This document shows positions 42,241 to 51,245 of a DNA stretch of 64,000 nt, piece after piece. The notes under the pieces were generated by a model. The model saw only the letters and a program-made list of their open reading frames with translations, had not been told where the DNA came from and did not search any database. Both the position numbers and the translations under genes were made by a program. This stretch comes from Elainella sp. Prado103 (GTDB lineage: Bacteria > Cyanobacteriota > Cyanobacteriia > Elainellales > Elainellaceae), in the NCBI GenBank assembly GCA_025454395.1, contig JALOOM010000002.1, positions 62,001 to 126,000 on the forward strand, written 5' to 3'. Each line of letters begins with the position of its first letter. Position 1 is the first letter of the stretch.

Positions 42241-43202
42241 TATTTCTTCTTGCCACCAAATAGCCCAAACAAGCCACCACCCTTCGGATCCGATTTTCCA
42301 GGTTTGCCCGATCGGGGATCAGATTTACCCTTTGGATCAGGAGCACCGGCCTTAGCGTTTGAACCTTCCAGTCTACGTTTACCTTCCAAGGCTACCGCAT
42401 CTTGGGGATTCAGCTCCAACGCTTTGTTGAAATGAATTTTGGCCATCGTCGCCTGATTGGTTTTCAGGTAAATTACCCCTAAGCGGCTATGACAAGCACT
42501 ACTGGTCGGATCCATTTTGAGGGCATCCCGCAGTTCCAGAATGGCTCGTGGAAAGTTTTGCTTGGTTTCAAACTCTTGGGCCCGTCGTAAATACGCTGCG
42601 ATCAGGGTTTCACGGGATGGCGGCGGGGCAGCAGAAGTCGCAGCAGGCGGACGAGGAGTAGCCGGATTGGGAGTGGCAGTGGCTGAAGCGGTCGTGGATT
42701 TGCGCATGGGAATACTGTCTCCCCGCCCTTCTTTACGCATTAGATAAACCAGATTCAGCTCGCTCATCTGCCCGGTGATTTCCAGGGTTTTATCTAGCTG
42801 CTTATATTGTCGCTCTGAAAGTTCACGGAGGGCTGCTTTATAGGCACTTTCGATGTCACTAGCCGAAGCAACCCGCCGAGCCGGATCGCTGGTGAGCACA
42901 ACAGTTTCTTGCTGTTTGAGCGCCTGTTGCCCCTTCAGCTTTAAAACAATGCAATATTCAGTATAGTTTTTCTCCTGAGATAGCTTCTCATAGGCTGGAT
43001 TCACCAACTTCGAGAGATAATCAGAAGCCCGCTGCCGATCGGTCGGATCTTCAGTAGCACAGCTATCGGGATGCAGCCGCCGGGCGATTAACAAATAGCG
43101 CTTGCGGATTTCTTTTGGGTCAGCATCAACGGACACACCCAAAATAGCGTGATAATCAGTAAAATCGGCGTTAAATAACCCTTGCTCTATCCTCAAAGAC
43201 AT
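42240..43202 (-). CDS. J-domain protein with TPR repeats
   Basis: DYHAILGVSVDADPKEIRKRYLLIARRLHPD (HPD motif) and TPR-like C-terminus. Confidence 0.88.
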   Translation of the reverse strand: MSLRIEQGLFNADFTDYHAILGVSVDADPKEIRKRYLLIARRLHPDSCATEDPTDRQRASDYLSKLVNPAYEKLSQEKNYTEYCIVLKLKGQQALKQQETVVLTSDPARRVASASDIESAYKAALRELSERQYKQLDKTLEITGQMSELNLVYLMRKEGRGDSIPMRKSTTASATATPNPATPRPPAATSAAPPPSRETLIAAYLRRAQEFETKQNFPRAILELRDALKMDPTSSACHSRLGVIYLKTNQATMAKIHFNKALELNPQDAVALEGKRRLEGSNAKAGAPDPKGKSDPRSGKPGKSDPKGGGLFGLFGGKKK

Positions 43203-43372
43203 GCTGCCTGCCCTAAAAGCCCGATTTCAGGATTGCTTCTTGTGTAATCCAGCCTAACCTAAAAACAGTAAAACGATACGGCTGAGGAGCGGGTTTTCAG
43301 CTCGGGTTTTCAGCAAAGAATCCGAGGTGCAAACGATGGTCAAAACGACGGTCGAACCGATGGGAGATCCGG

Positions 43373-44224
43373 CTAACTCGATCGGGGCAGGCAATCCGGC
43401 GGTAGAGGTTGGATTTTCAGCAACTCTTGGCTGAGTTCGGCATGGATGGCTCCGTTAGTGGCCAAAATTCGTCCAGTTTCGATCGCGAAAGGGGATTGGT
43501 CGTAAGCCGTGACAGTGCCCCCAGCCTCAGTGACAATCACCACACCCGCAGCCAAATCCCAGGGGGACAGTCCTCGTTCCCAGTAGCCATCCAGTTTGCC
43601 ACAAGCGACATAAGCGAGATCGATGGAAGCAGCTCCACCCCGCCGCACTCCCTGCGTCAAATGGGTCAGCGCACAGAACTCAGCGTAATTGTTATCAGGG
43701 GTTTCCCAGCGATCGTAGGCAAATCCAGTCACCAGCAAACTCTGTCTCAGGGTGGGGGTTGGAGAAACTTGAATGGGCTGGCGGTTGCAAGTTGCCCCTA
43801 GCCCGGTAGCAGCTCGAAATAGATCACCCCGATTTGGATCGAAAATCACGCCCACTTGGGGCACACCGGCGATCAAGAGCCCGATCGAACAGGCATAGAA
43901 GGGATATTGATGGGCATAATTGGTGGTGCCATCCAGGGGATCGATCGCCCAGAGCAATTCACTGCTGCGGGTGCCTTGCGAGCCAGACTCTTCAGCTAAA
44001 ATGGCGTGATCGGGAAAATGGCGTTGAATCACCTGCAAAATGGCCGCTTCAGCCGCTCGATCGGCCACTGTCACCAGATCTCCGGGTCGCCCTTTTTCCC
44101 TGGCTTCTACTTTGCCCGCGTAGGTTTGTAAGATCGCTCCACCGGCTAAAGCAGCTTCCGTGGCGATTTCTAAGGCACGTTGTAAAAACTGAGTGGATGG
44201 GTCAGACATGATCGATCGCTTCAC
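43373..44224 (-). CDS. Inositol monophosphatase family protein
   Basis: ILAEESGSQG, WAIDPLDGTTNYAHQYPFYACSIGL, WDLAAGVVIVTEAGG. Confidence 0.93.
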   Translation of the reverse strand: MKRSIMSDPSTQFLQRALEIATEAALAGGAILQTYAGKVEAREKGRPGDLVTVADRAAEAAILQVIQRHFPDHAILAEESGSQGTRSSELLWAIDPLDGTTNYAHQYPFYACSIGLLIAGVPQVGVIFDPNRGDLFRAATGLGATCNRQPIQVSPTPTLRQSLLVTGFAYDRWETPDNNYAEFCALTHLTQGVRRGGAASIDLAYVACGKLDGYWERGLSPWDLAAGVVIVTEAGGTVTAYDQSPFAIETGRILATNGAIHAELSQELLKIQPLPPDCLPRSS

Positions 44225-44589
44225 TCCTCATCCAGCGGCAACCCCCGCTTCACCTTGCCCTTGCCGAAATATTGCCCAAATTGCAGTTCATAAACTTCAT
44301 CTTCGTCCTGGGTTTCCACCTCCAGGTTGGAGCAGGGATAACAGACGCAGAGCAGCGCATAGCCATCTTCACGCAGCTTGGGGGACAGTCCCACTGCCTC
44401 CGGTTGGCGCACTTCTCCCGATCGTACTCGCACCGCGCAGGTGGTACAGGCTCCATTGCGACAGGAGAAAGGCAGCTCAACCCCTTGGCTCTCGGCACTC
44501 ATCAAAATGTAGCGATCGTCGGGAACTTGTACGGTGTGGTAGGTGTTGGTTTGCCGGTTGTAAATGCGAACGGTATAAACTTGCGTCAT
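44221..44589 (-). CDS. Plant-type 2Fe-2S ferredoxin with C-terminal extension
   Basis: CRNGACTTCAVRVRSG...LLCVCYPCSNLEVETQDEDEVYELQFGQYF. Confidence 0.92.
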   Translation of the reverse strand: MTQVYTVRIYNRQTNTYHTVQVPDDRYILMSAESQGVELPFSCRNGACTTCAVRVRSGEVRQPEAVGLSPKLREDGYALLCVCYPCSNLEVETQDEDEVYELQFGQYFGKGKVKRGLPLDEE

Positions 44590-44640
44590 GCTGCCTCAGT
44601 ATGCTGCCTCAGTATTCAATATGCATTCAATATGCTGCCG
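44587..44640. repeat. 13-bp (atgctgcctcagt) x2 plus 11-bp (attcaatatgc) repeats abutting the ferredoxin start codon
   Basis: catgctgcctcagtatgctgcctcagtattcaatatgcattcaatatgctgcc. Confidence 0.8.
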
Positions 44641-44818
44641 TGCAGTCAGCAGGTAAGTCAAAAGCAGGTGAAGTCTAATCAGACATCCACAGCCTATGAT
44701 AAGCGGCTACGGGGTGGCTGGGGGGCAAAATCAGGAAAAATTCGCTTCCCTCTTTTCGATTGATCAATCTTTTGCTACGATGGTGATTCTGTGGCGGATT
44801 GCCGCAGTAATCCCCCCT

Positions 44819-44905
44819 GGAGAGATGGCCGAGTGGTTGAAGGCGCAGCACTGGAAATGCTGTTTACTCGTAAGGGTAACCAGGGTTCGAATCCCTGTCT
44901 CTCCG
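44819..44905 (+). tRNA. tRNA-Ser(GGA)
   Basis: Cloverleaf read by eye: acceptor ggagaga/tctctcc, anticodon stem-loop gcagcactGGAaatgctg, long variable arm, T-arm ccagggttcgaatccctg; discriminator G. Confidence 0.96.
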
Positions 44906-44939
44906 TTTTCAACCGTGCCTCAATCATGCATTTTGCCTG

Positions 44940-47900
44940 CTACTGTTTGGGCACATATCCTGATAAGGCCGGTGTATAGATTCCTAATTGTGTGCCTTTC
45001 GCATCGTAGAGTTCGATCGGAACTTGGGTGACATCGCCAATATCTGCCAGGGATCGTAACAATCGATTCACCTGATCCACCCCCGTGGTTGAGGTTTGGC
45101 TCGATGGGGTTCGGTTGATTAAGGCAGACACTGTTTGAGCATATTCATCTGTAAACTGAACTCGCACAGACTGGGGTGAAAGCGTGTAGCTACAGAGTCG
45201 CGGTGAACCACTACAGGCTTGATCCAGAGCCGGTTTTGCGGTTTGTACAGCGATCGATCGCTGCGAATTTTGCTGGGATTGCTGTAAGGATTGGCTGTAG
45301 GAGCCCATCAGCGTTTGGGCTTGATTGTAGTAGGTAGAGCTGGTGGGGACTTGGCGGGCGTAGGAGAGTGCATTTTGCCAAGCGGTGGCTGCCTGAATCC
45401 ATTGTCCTTGCTGTTCCAGGGTTTGAGCTTGTTTGGCAGCGTTAATAGCCTGTGTATAGGTACTTTCTGCGGTTTGTTCCTGGGAGCGTTTCAGGTTGGC
45501 TTCGGCCAGTTGAGGTTGATAAATCGCTAGGAGTTGTTGGGCTTCATTGTGGGCCATCGTGCCTTGGGGCACCTGCTGCAACTGTTCGATCGCCGTCATC
45601 CAGGTTGAAGCGGTTTCTTGCCAGTTGGTGGGCGAAGTCGCGGCGGCAGCTCTGGCAGCGGCTAATTGTTCAATTTTACGAGCAGCAGTAATGCGATCCT
45701 GAGCCTGTTGTTCGATCGCAATCCGTTGATTAATGTCGTTCAAATTGGTTTGATATTCTGCCTGCTTTCGTTGGGCTAACCCATAGAGCGAACTGGTGGG
45801 AGAAATTTTGTCTAATTGATCGATCACATCTCGCCAAAGCCAACGAATTTCGCGCCATTCGGGTAAGGGGTGCGGCGGGTTTTGACTGCGCTGCGCTGCG
45901 TTATTGGCCTGCTCCAGGGCATCTACAACTTGTCCTAGAACTACTGACTGATCTTCATAGCTCTTGAGTACCGTTTGGGACTCGCTATAGTAGCGTGACC
46001 AGGATGGAATTGTGCTGAGTAGGTAGCTGGCTTCACTCAGTTGTTTGTGCGCTTCTACAATGGACAGGGCAGAATCGGTAGTCTGTGCAGTTTGGATGGC
46101 GGTCTGGCTGAGGGAGCGGGCCCGCTCTAAAGGTTCACAACCTCCGATCACACAAGGTCGTGTCACCAGATAGAGCCCCCCGGCACTGAGGGTCGTGGCG
46201 ATCACACCGGCAAGCGCCAGATGAGCCGGAGATCGTAACCAGTTAAATAGGGGTCTACGTTCAAAATCAGATGTTGCGACTGTTTCAGATGTCACAAAAT
46301 CAGATGTTGCGACTGTTTCAGATGCCGCAATATCAGATGTCGCAATATCAGATGTCGCAATATCAGATGCCGCAAGTACTTCCGAAGATTCAGAATAGGT
46401 CAGATTGATATTAGGTTCTTGATTTTGATCAGCATTACCCTTGGCGCTACTCAAAAAGTCGGGCTCTTGTATATCGATCGATCTTTCTTGACTCAAATCG
46501 ACTGTTTGATCTATTTCTTCTACTTCTACCTCTTCTACTTCTGAATCTATAGCGGCATTAACGATATCAACTTGATCATTTACTTCACTGATAATTATGT
46601 TTTCGGTAATTATGTTTTCGGTAATTAAATTTGCTGCTATCGGTGGATGTTGTAGATCGATCGGTAATTCGTCGGCCGTCTCAATGCCGCTGTCAATGCT
46701 ATCATCTGGCAAAACGTCAGCTTCTGCCCAAAGCATGGTTTCATCAGATTCGGGTAGATCAGATGCGGTTTCTAAGCCCTCATCCAGCTCCAGGCTGTCA
46801 TCCGGCAAAAGATCGGGTTCTGCCCAGCCTATAGTGGAGTCAAAATGATTGATATCATGAATATCATTGGTGTAATCACTATTATTAACGTAATCGGTAT
46901 AATTAACATCATCTACATCAATGGTGTGGCTAATCCCATCGACGTAATCAGTATCACTAGATTCTAGTAAGTGATTAGTTTCAGTATATTCATTGATGGC
47001 ATTGCTGCGATCGATCGTGATTGTTTCGTCAGATGACGGGTCAGATGACGGGGTTAAAGCTGCCCCATGGTTCGGTTCTGGTGGCCAATCGCTAGCTGTT
47101 TCGAGGCTATCAATTTCGAGACTATCTTCCGGTAACAGGTCTTCAGTGAACAGGTCTTCAGTGAACAGGTCTTCAGTGAACACAGAATCAGGATCGATCG
47201 GGTCAAGATCTAGAGATCCTGGCGGTACAGGTTGAGCATCGAACTGAGCGTTAGATTGATCAAGAAATTGATCGATCTCAGTCAGTTCGATCGGTGTAGT
47301 CTCATCGATCGGTGTAGTTTCGGCAGTTGCTCCAGTAATCAATCCATCCGAACCATCCAATGAGCGATGAGATAAATTAGGCAATGCATGGGTTTCAATC
47401 GAAATGGGTTCACCCGAATTGGTAAAGTTGTCTGGAGGGGACAGATCTAAATCAATTTGCTCTAATCGATCGATGAATGCCTGTTCGTTTGGTTCTGGTG
47501 GTTGCTCGACTGCTAAACCTTGCTCGATCGAATCTCCGATGTCCGCGATCGGTGAGTCAGGCATTGAGGAGAGAGCGGCTGGTGAGGGATCGGGCTCAAC
47601 GGGTGACAGCACGGGCTCGGAACTGTCTGAAAAGAGTGCCGCAAAGGTCAATGGTTCTGAGGGTTCCGACTCTACGGGAGGCGGTGCCGCAAATTCTGGT
47701 GTCGCGAGTGGGGCTTCAGCAAACTCTGGTTCGGCGATGGCTGGGAGGGATTCTAGTTCAGCAACTTCTAATTCAGGTTCAGGTCGATCGAGTTCAATTG
47801 CGATGAGTTCGGGCTTTCCTTGCTCCTGTGCAGTTTCACTGGATCCTGCGGGCGGCGGTTCAGGTGCTGTCAGTTCGAGATCCGATTTCGGTTCAGATGC

Positions 47901-48788
47901 TGCTTGCAGTTCAGGGATCGCAGAGATTATGGCAGCAAATTCGGTGGCAGCAAATTCGGTGGCAGCAAATTCGGTGGCAGCAAATTCTGATTCAGTCAGT
48001 TCGGCTTCGATCGGTTCGATCGTCACAAACTCGGGTTCGGCCAGTTCAGACTCTCTTGGCTGTGTTGCTGGACTGACTGGTGCTTCTGGACTGGCTGGTG
48101 CTTCTGGACTGGCTGGTGCTGCTGGACTGACTGGTGCTGCTAGAATTGCAGATTCTATGGCAAGCTCAGGTTCGGTGTGTTCGACTACTTCAGCGATCGA
48201 TTCAGTCTGTTCGAAGTTTACTGGTTCAAGCCTTGGTTCAAGCCTTGGAAGACCTGATTCAAGTTCAATGGGTGGTTCTACCAATCCAGATTCATGTCCA
48301 GATTCATGAACTTCCGGTTGCAGATCAGGTTGCAGATCAACTTGGGAACTGCTGGTTGGGACGATCGCTACAGGGCGTAAATTAATCTGAAAACTGTGGG
48401 AAGCATAGGGCTGCTGATAACCAGCAATTCTCAGAAAAAGCTGAACTGAGATCGGCGATGGAGCGGTTGCCGTGTGATTTTTAAGCAGCTCTGGCAAAAT
48501 CTGGCGGATCGTTTGTTCTAGTCTCTCGAAGGTTTTCTCAGTATCAGGTTCAATATGGAGGAGGTGTTCCGCCAAGATTAAAAAGCGATCATCTCGCACG
48601 GTGGAGCGAAGTTGGAACGGTTGAGGCGGCATCCACTGCTGGCGAAGCTCATATTGCAGATCGGAGCCCAGATGCGTCCAGTCCTGCGGAGCAGTGGAAT
48701 TCCTCACTCCCATTGGTTGATTCCGATTCAAAAAACGCTGTTTCACCATACACCTGGAAGACAGACTAATCCGGTCGGTTGTGGCCAA
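44940..48788 (-). CDS. Large membrane-anchored hypothetical protein: acidic low-complexity N-terminal region, single TM, helical C-terminal region
   Basis: 1282 aa; TM SPAHLALAGVIATTLSAGGLYLVTRP; helical Gln/Ala-rich repeats with W(x)A-type motifs; multiple internal 15/18-bp coding repeats. Confidence 0.8.
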   Translation of the reverse strand: MATTDRISLSSRCMVKQRFLNRNQPMGVRNSTAPQDWTHLGSDLQYELRQQWMPPQPFQLRSTVRDDRFLILAEHLLHIEPDTEKTFERLEQTIRQILPELLKNHTATAPSPISVQLFLRIAGYQQPYASHSFQINLRPVAIVPTSSSQVDLQPDLQPEVHESGHESGLVEPPIELESGLPRLEPRLEPVNFEQTESIAEVVEHTEPELAIESAILAAPVSPAAPASPEAPASPEAPVSPATQPRESELAEPEFVTIEPIEAELTESEFAATEFAATEFAATEFAAIISAIPELQAASEPKSDLELTAPEPPPAGSSETAQEQGKPELIAIELDRPEPELEVAELESLPAIAEPEFAEAPLATPEFAAPPPVESEPSEPLTFAALFSDSSEPVLSPVEPDPSPAALSSMPDSPIADIGDSIEQGLAVEQPPEPNEQAFIDRLEQIDLDLSPPDNFTNSGEPISIETHALPNLSHRSLDGSDGLITGATAETTPIDETTPIELTEIDQFLDQSNAQFDAQPVPPGSLDLDPIDPDSVFTEDLFTEDLFTEDLLPEDSLEIDSLETASDWPPEPNHGAALTPSSDPSSDETITIDRSNAINEYTETNHLLESSDTDYVDGISHTIDVDDVNYTDYVNNSDYTNDIHDINHFDSTIGWAEPDLLPDDSLELDEGLETASDLPESDETMLWAEADVLPDDSIDSGIETADELPIDLQHPPIAANLITENIITENIIISEVNDQVDIVNAAIDSEVEEVEVEEIDQTVDLSQERSIDIQEPDFLSSAKGNADQNQEPNINLTYSESSEVLAASDIATSDIATSDIAASETVATSDFVTSETVATSDFERRPLFNWLRSPAHLALAGVIATTLSAGGLYLVTRPCVIGGCEPLERARSLSQTAIQTAQTTDSALSIVEAHKQLSEASYLLSTIPSWSRYYSESQTVLKSYEDQSVVLGQVVDALEQANNAAQRSQNPPHPLPEWREIRWLWRDVIDQLDKISPTSSLYGLAQRKQAEYQTNLNDINQRIAIEQQAQDRITAARKIEQLAAARAAAATSPTNWQETASTWMTAIEQLQQVPQGTMAHNEAQQLLAIYQPQLAEANLKRSQEQTAESTYTQAINAAKQAQTLEQQGQWIQAATAWQNALSYARQVPTSSTYYNQAQTLMGSYSQSLQQSQQNSQRSIAVQTAKPALDQACSGSPRLCSYTLSPQSVRVQFTDEYAQTVSALINRTPSSQTSTTGVDQVNRLLRSLADIGDVTQVPIELYDAKGTQLGIYTPALSGYVPKQ
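46318..46372 (-). repeat. In-frame 15-bp repeats ((A/T)SDIA) in the 1282-aa gene
   Basis: tcagatgccgcaatatcagatgtcgcaatatcagatgtcgcaatatcagatgccgcaa. Confidence 0.85.
47136..47183 (-). repeat. In-frame 15-bp repeats (TEDLF)
   Basis: aacaggtcttcagtg repeated 3 times with near-perfect identity. Confidence 0.9.
47930..47989 (-). repeat. In-frame 15-bp repeats (FAATE)
   Basis: ggcagcaaattcggt repeated ~4 times. Confidence 0.92.
48066..48146 (-). repeat. In-frame 18-bp repeats (SP(E/A)AP(A/V))
   Basis: ctggtgcttctggactgg-type units repeated ~4 times. Confidence 0.85.
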
Positions 48789-48904
48789 ACCCCAAGGGTG
48801 GTTTAGCTCATACCAGTATGGCGCGAGGGAGTTCGCTTCGGCGAGAGTTCGTTGAGTCTTGCTCTGGGTTCTGGAATTGGGATCTATAAATATTCTCGAC
48901 CTGC

Positions 48905-48935
48905 TTGCAAAACCTCTGCTTAGACTGGCTACAAT
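48905..48935 (+). promoter_or_regulatory. Candidate sigma70-type promoter for the 6S RNA
   Basis: TTGCAA - 19 bp - TACAAT, placing +1 near 48941. Confidence 0.5.
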
Positions 48936-48940
48936 AGGGA

Positions 48941-49130
48941 AGGTTCTACTGCGACGTTGGTGCCTGCCAATAGAGTTTTATGATCTATGTTTTTTGAATA
49001 AGGGAACCTAAAGCATCCTGGTGGCAGTAGACCGGGCTTGTACCCGGAAACTTTAAACCAGTGATTAAGGTGCCCACCTGGATTTTTTTCCAGGTCAAAA
49101 ACTGAGGTAAGACGGCGTTGCGGGGAACTC
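48941..49130 (+). ncRNA. ssaA: 6S RNA (cyanobacterial ssaA type)
   Basis: Closing stem GGUUC-UA-CUGCGACG (48942-48956) pairs with CGUUGCGG-G-GAACU (49116-49129); internal hairpin CCGGG-cuugua-CCCGG followed by AAACUUUAAACCAG; apical ACCUGG-auuuuuu-CCAGGU; layout parallels E. coli 6S (CUCGG..CCGAG AAGCCUUAAAACUG ... CACCUUGAACC..GGUUCAAGG ... GGCGGCAUCUCGGAG). ~190 nt, the expected size. Confidence 0.78.
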
Positions 49131-49157
49131 TCATCATGTCATTGCGAGTGTTTAATT

Positions 49158-49190
49158 CCCTTGTCTAGGTCAGACGAGGGAGTTTTTGTT
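49158..49190 (+). terminator. Rho-independent terminator downstream of the 6S RNA
   Basis: CCCTTGTCT-aggtc-AGACGAGGG followed by agtttttgttt. Confidence 0.8.
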
Positions 49191-49304
49191 TGTCTAGAAG
49201 TTGATTGATCTAAGCGGGAATCTCAGGTTGCCCTTTGCAATCTCTCTAGAGTTTCGGTACAATCGTCTACAGTAAGCGTAGTCGTTATGAGTTTATATAA
49301 AGCC

Positions 49305-50687
49305 ATGACAAACCCATCGGTTGAAAACCTCGTCATTATTGGATCGGGCCCGGCTGGCTACACGGCCGCCATCTATGCTGCCAGAGCAAACCTGAAGCCG
49401 TTTGTGTTTGAAGGCTTTCAAGCAGGAGGTTTGCCCGGCGGACAGCTCATGACCACTACTGAAGTTGAGAATTTCCCCGGCTTTCCAGAAGGGATCATGG
49501 GGCCAGAATTGATGGATCGGATGAAGGCACAGGCGATCCGGTGGGGGGCAGAGCTGGTCACTGAAGATGTCACCCAAGTTGATTTTAGCCAGCGGCCATT
49601 TGTGATTCGCTCAGAGGAGCGGGAAGTGCGGGCCCATAGCATTATTATTGCCACCGGAGCGACTGCCAAGCGTCTGGGACTACCCAGTGAGTCTCTGTAC
49701 TGGAGCCGTGGCATTTCTGCTTGTGCGATCTGTGATGGAGCAACTCCGGTTTTCCGCAACCAAGAAATTGTCGTGATCGGCGGTGGAGACTCGGCTGCTG
49801 AGGAGGCGGTTTACCTGACCAAGTATGGCGATCGGGTTCATTTGCTGGTGCGGGGTGACAAAATGCGGGCCAGTAAGGCCATGCAGGATCGGGTGTTAAA
49901 GAATCCTAAAATCACGGTACATTGGCATACCGAGGCTGTCGATGTCTATGGTGCGGCAGGCTGGATGCAAGGGGTGCGGGTCTGGAATAACAAAACTCAG
50001 CAAGAGCATGACATTCCGGCCAAAGGATTGTTCTACGCGATCGGTCATACCCCGAATACTCGTCTGTTTGAAGGGCAACTTGAGCTGGATGATGTCGGCT
50101 ACATCGTGACTCGGCATGATGTGCAAACCAACATTGAGGGGGTTTATGCGGCGGGCGATGTGCAAGATCACGAGTTCCGCCAAGGGATTACGGCGGCGGG
50201 CACGGGTTGTATGGCGGCCATGCTAGCAGAACGTTGGTTAACCGCTAACGATTTGGCGCAAGAGTTTCATCAAACCGAAGCTTCTGAGAAGCCAGAAACC
50301 GAACCCACGCCTCACAAAACCGAAGCGGAAGAAGCGGCTGAGTTTGATCTCACACACACCCGTCATGAAGGAGGTTATGCGCTGCGTAAGCTCTACCATG
50401 AAAGCGATCGATTGATTATGGTCAAATATGCTTCGCCGACCTGCGGCCCCTGTCACACGCTGAAGCCGATTCTGAGCAAAATCGTCGATGAGTTTGACGG
50501 GCGCATTCACTATGTAGAAATCGACATTGAGCAGGATCCGACGATCGCGGAATCAGCAGGTGTTGTGGGAACACCCACCATTCAGTTCTTTAAAGACAAG
50601 GCATTGGTGCATGAAATGAAGGGAGTGAAGCCCAAGAGCCAATACCGGGAAGCGATCGAAAGTCGTCTGGCGGTATCAGTGGGTTAA
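49305..50687 (+). CDS. ntrC (NTRC): NADPH-thioredoxin reductase with C-terminal thioredoxin domain (NTRC)
   Basis: FAD/NAD reductase with [11 protein letters not shown], plus C-terminal thioredoxin domain with [19 protein letters not shown]-track start is 49287; MTNPSVENL at 49305 is more likely. Confidence 0.95.
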   Translation: MTNPSVENLVIIGSGPAGYTAAIYAARANLKPFVFEGFQAGGLPGGQLMTTTEVENFPGFPEGIMGPELMDRMKAQAIRWGAELVTEDVTQVDFSQRPFVIRSEEREVRAHSIIIATGATAKRLGLPSESLYWSRGISACAICDGATPVFRNQEIVVIGGGDSAAEEAVYLTKYGDRVHLLVRGDKMRASKAMQDRVLKNPKITVHWHTEAVDVYGAAGWMQGVRVWNNKTQQEHDIPAKGLFYAIGHTPNTRLFEGQLELDDVGYIVTRHDVQTNIEGVYAAGDVQDHEFRQGITAAGTGCMAAMLAERWLTANDLAQEFHQTEASEKPETEPTPHKTEAEEAAEFDLTHTRHEGGYALRKLYHESDRLIMVKYASPTCGPCHTLKPILSKIVDEFDGRIHYVEIDIEQDPTIAESAGVVGTPTIQFFKDKALVHEMKGVKPKSQYREAIESRLAVSVG

Positions 50688-50778
50688 AGTGACCAATGGG
50701 TCAAAGTAACTAATGGGTCAAAGTAACTAATGGGTCAAAGTAACTAATGGGTCAAAGTGACCAATGGGTCAAAGTAGG
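50681..50778. repeat. 17-bp tandem array (gggtcaaagtaactaat) ~5.5 units, first unit containing the NTRC stop codon
   Basis: gggttaaagtgaccaat / gggtcaaagtaactaat x3 / gggtcaaagtgaccaat / gggtcaaagtagg. Confidence 0.94.
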
Positions 50779-50906
50779 GCAGATACGCTTGCTTTGACGG
50801 CTGCGCCCGGCTTCATCATGCTTCATGATGACTGATGCAATAAACTTCTCCATAGACTGCGTTGACATCCTTGAGCGAGGTTGAATTCATGTTCTGAGGT
50901 TGATTC

Positions 50907-51236
50907 ATGTCTGCCCGATCGATCGCTAAATTCAAGATTCTGTTTGCCTTGATGCTAGTCTGCTCGATCGGGCTAGCAACGGGGTGGAAAGCGGCAGTTC
51001 AGGCGGTGCCACCCCCCGAAGATCAGCCTGAGGAAATTCTACGTACAGAAATTATTCTGGAGGCTCGCTCCCCGCAGGATGGCAAACCCTTAACAGCGGC
51101 CGAATATGCCGAACTTCAGGCTCAACTAGAGGAAGAAGCGCGCCGCATCGGTTCAGTGCCGCCCCAACTGCGTGAACTGGTGACCTTGTTGAAGATTCGG
51201 CGGGTGCTACGTACCATTTTGCCATTTTTACCTTAA
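50907..51236 (+). CDS. Small secreted hypothetical protein
   Basis: 109 aa with signal peptide-like N-terminus MSARSIAKFKILFALMLVCSIGLATGWKAAVQA. Confidence 0.6.
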   Translation: MSARSIAKFKILFALMLVCSIGLATGWKAAVQAVPPPEDQPEEILRTEIILEARSPQDGKPLTAAEYAELQAQLEEEARRIGSVPPQLRELVTLLKIRRVLRTILPFLP

Positions 51237-51245
51237 CCACCAACG

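Noticed and set aside
47404-48309. 301-aa plus-strand ORF rich in Ser/Gly/Ala
   Set aside because: Antisense shadow of the acidic Glu/Pro/Ser low-complexity region of the 1282-aa protein; no independent motifs.
48990-49160. Cobalamin or other riboswitch controlling NTRC
   Set aside because: Conserved B12-box and other riboswitch cores are not present; the structure matches 6S RNA better and ends in its own terminator before a separate NTRC promoter-like sequence (tacaat near 49258).
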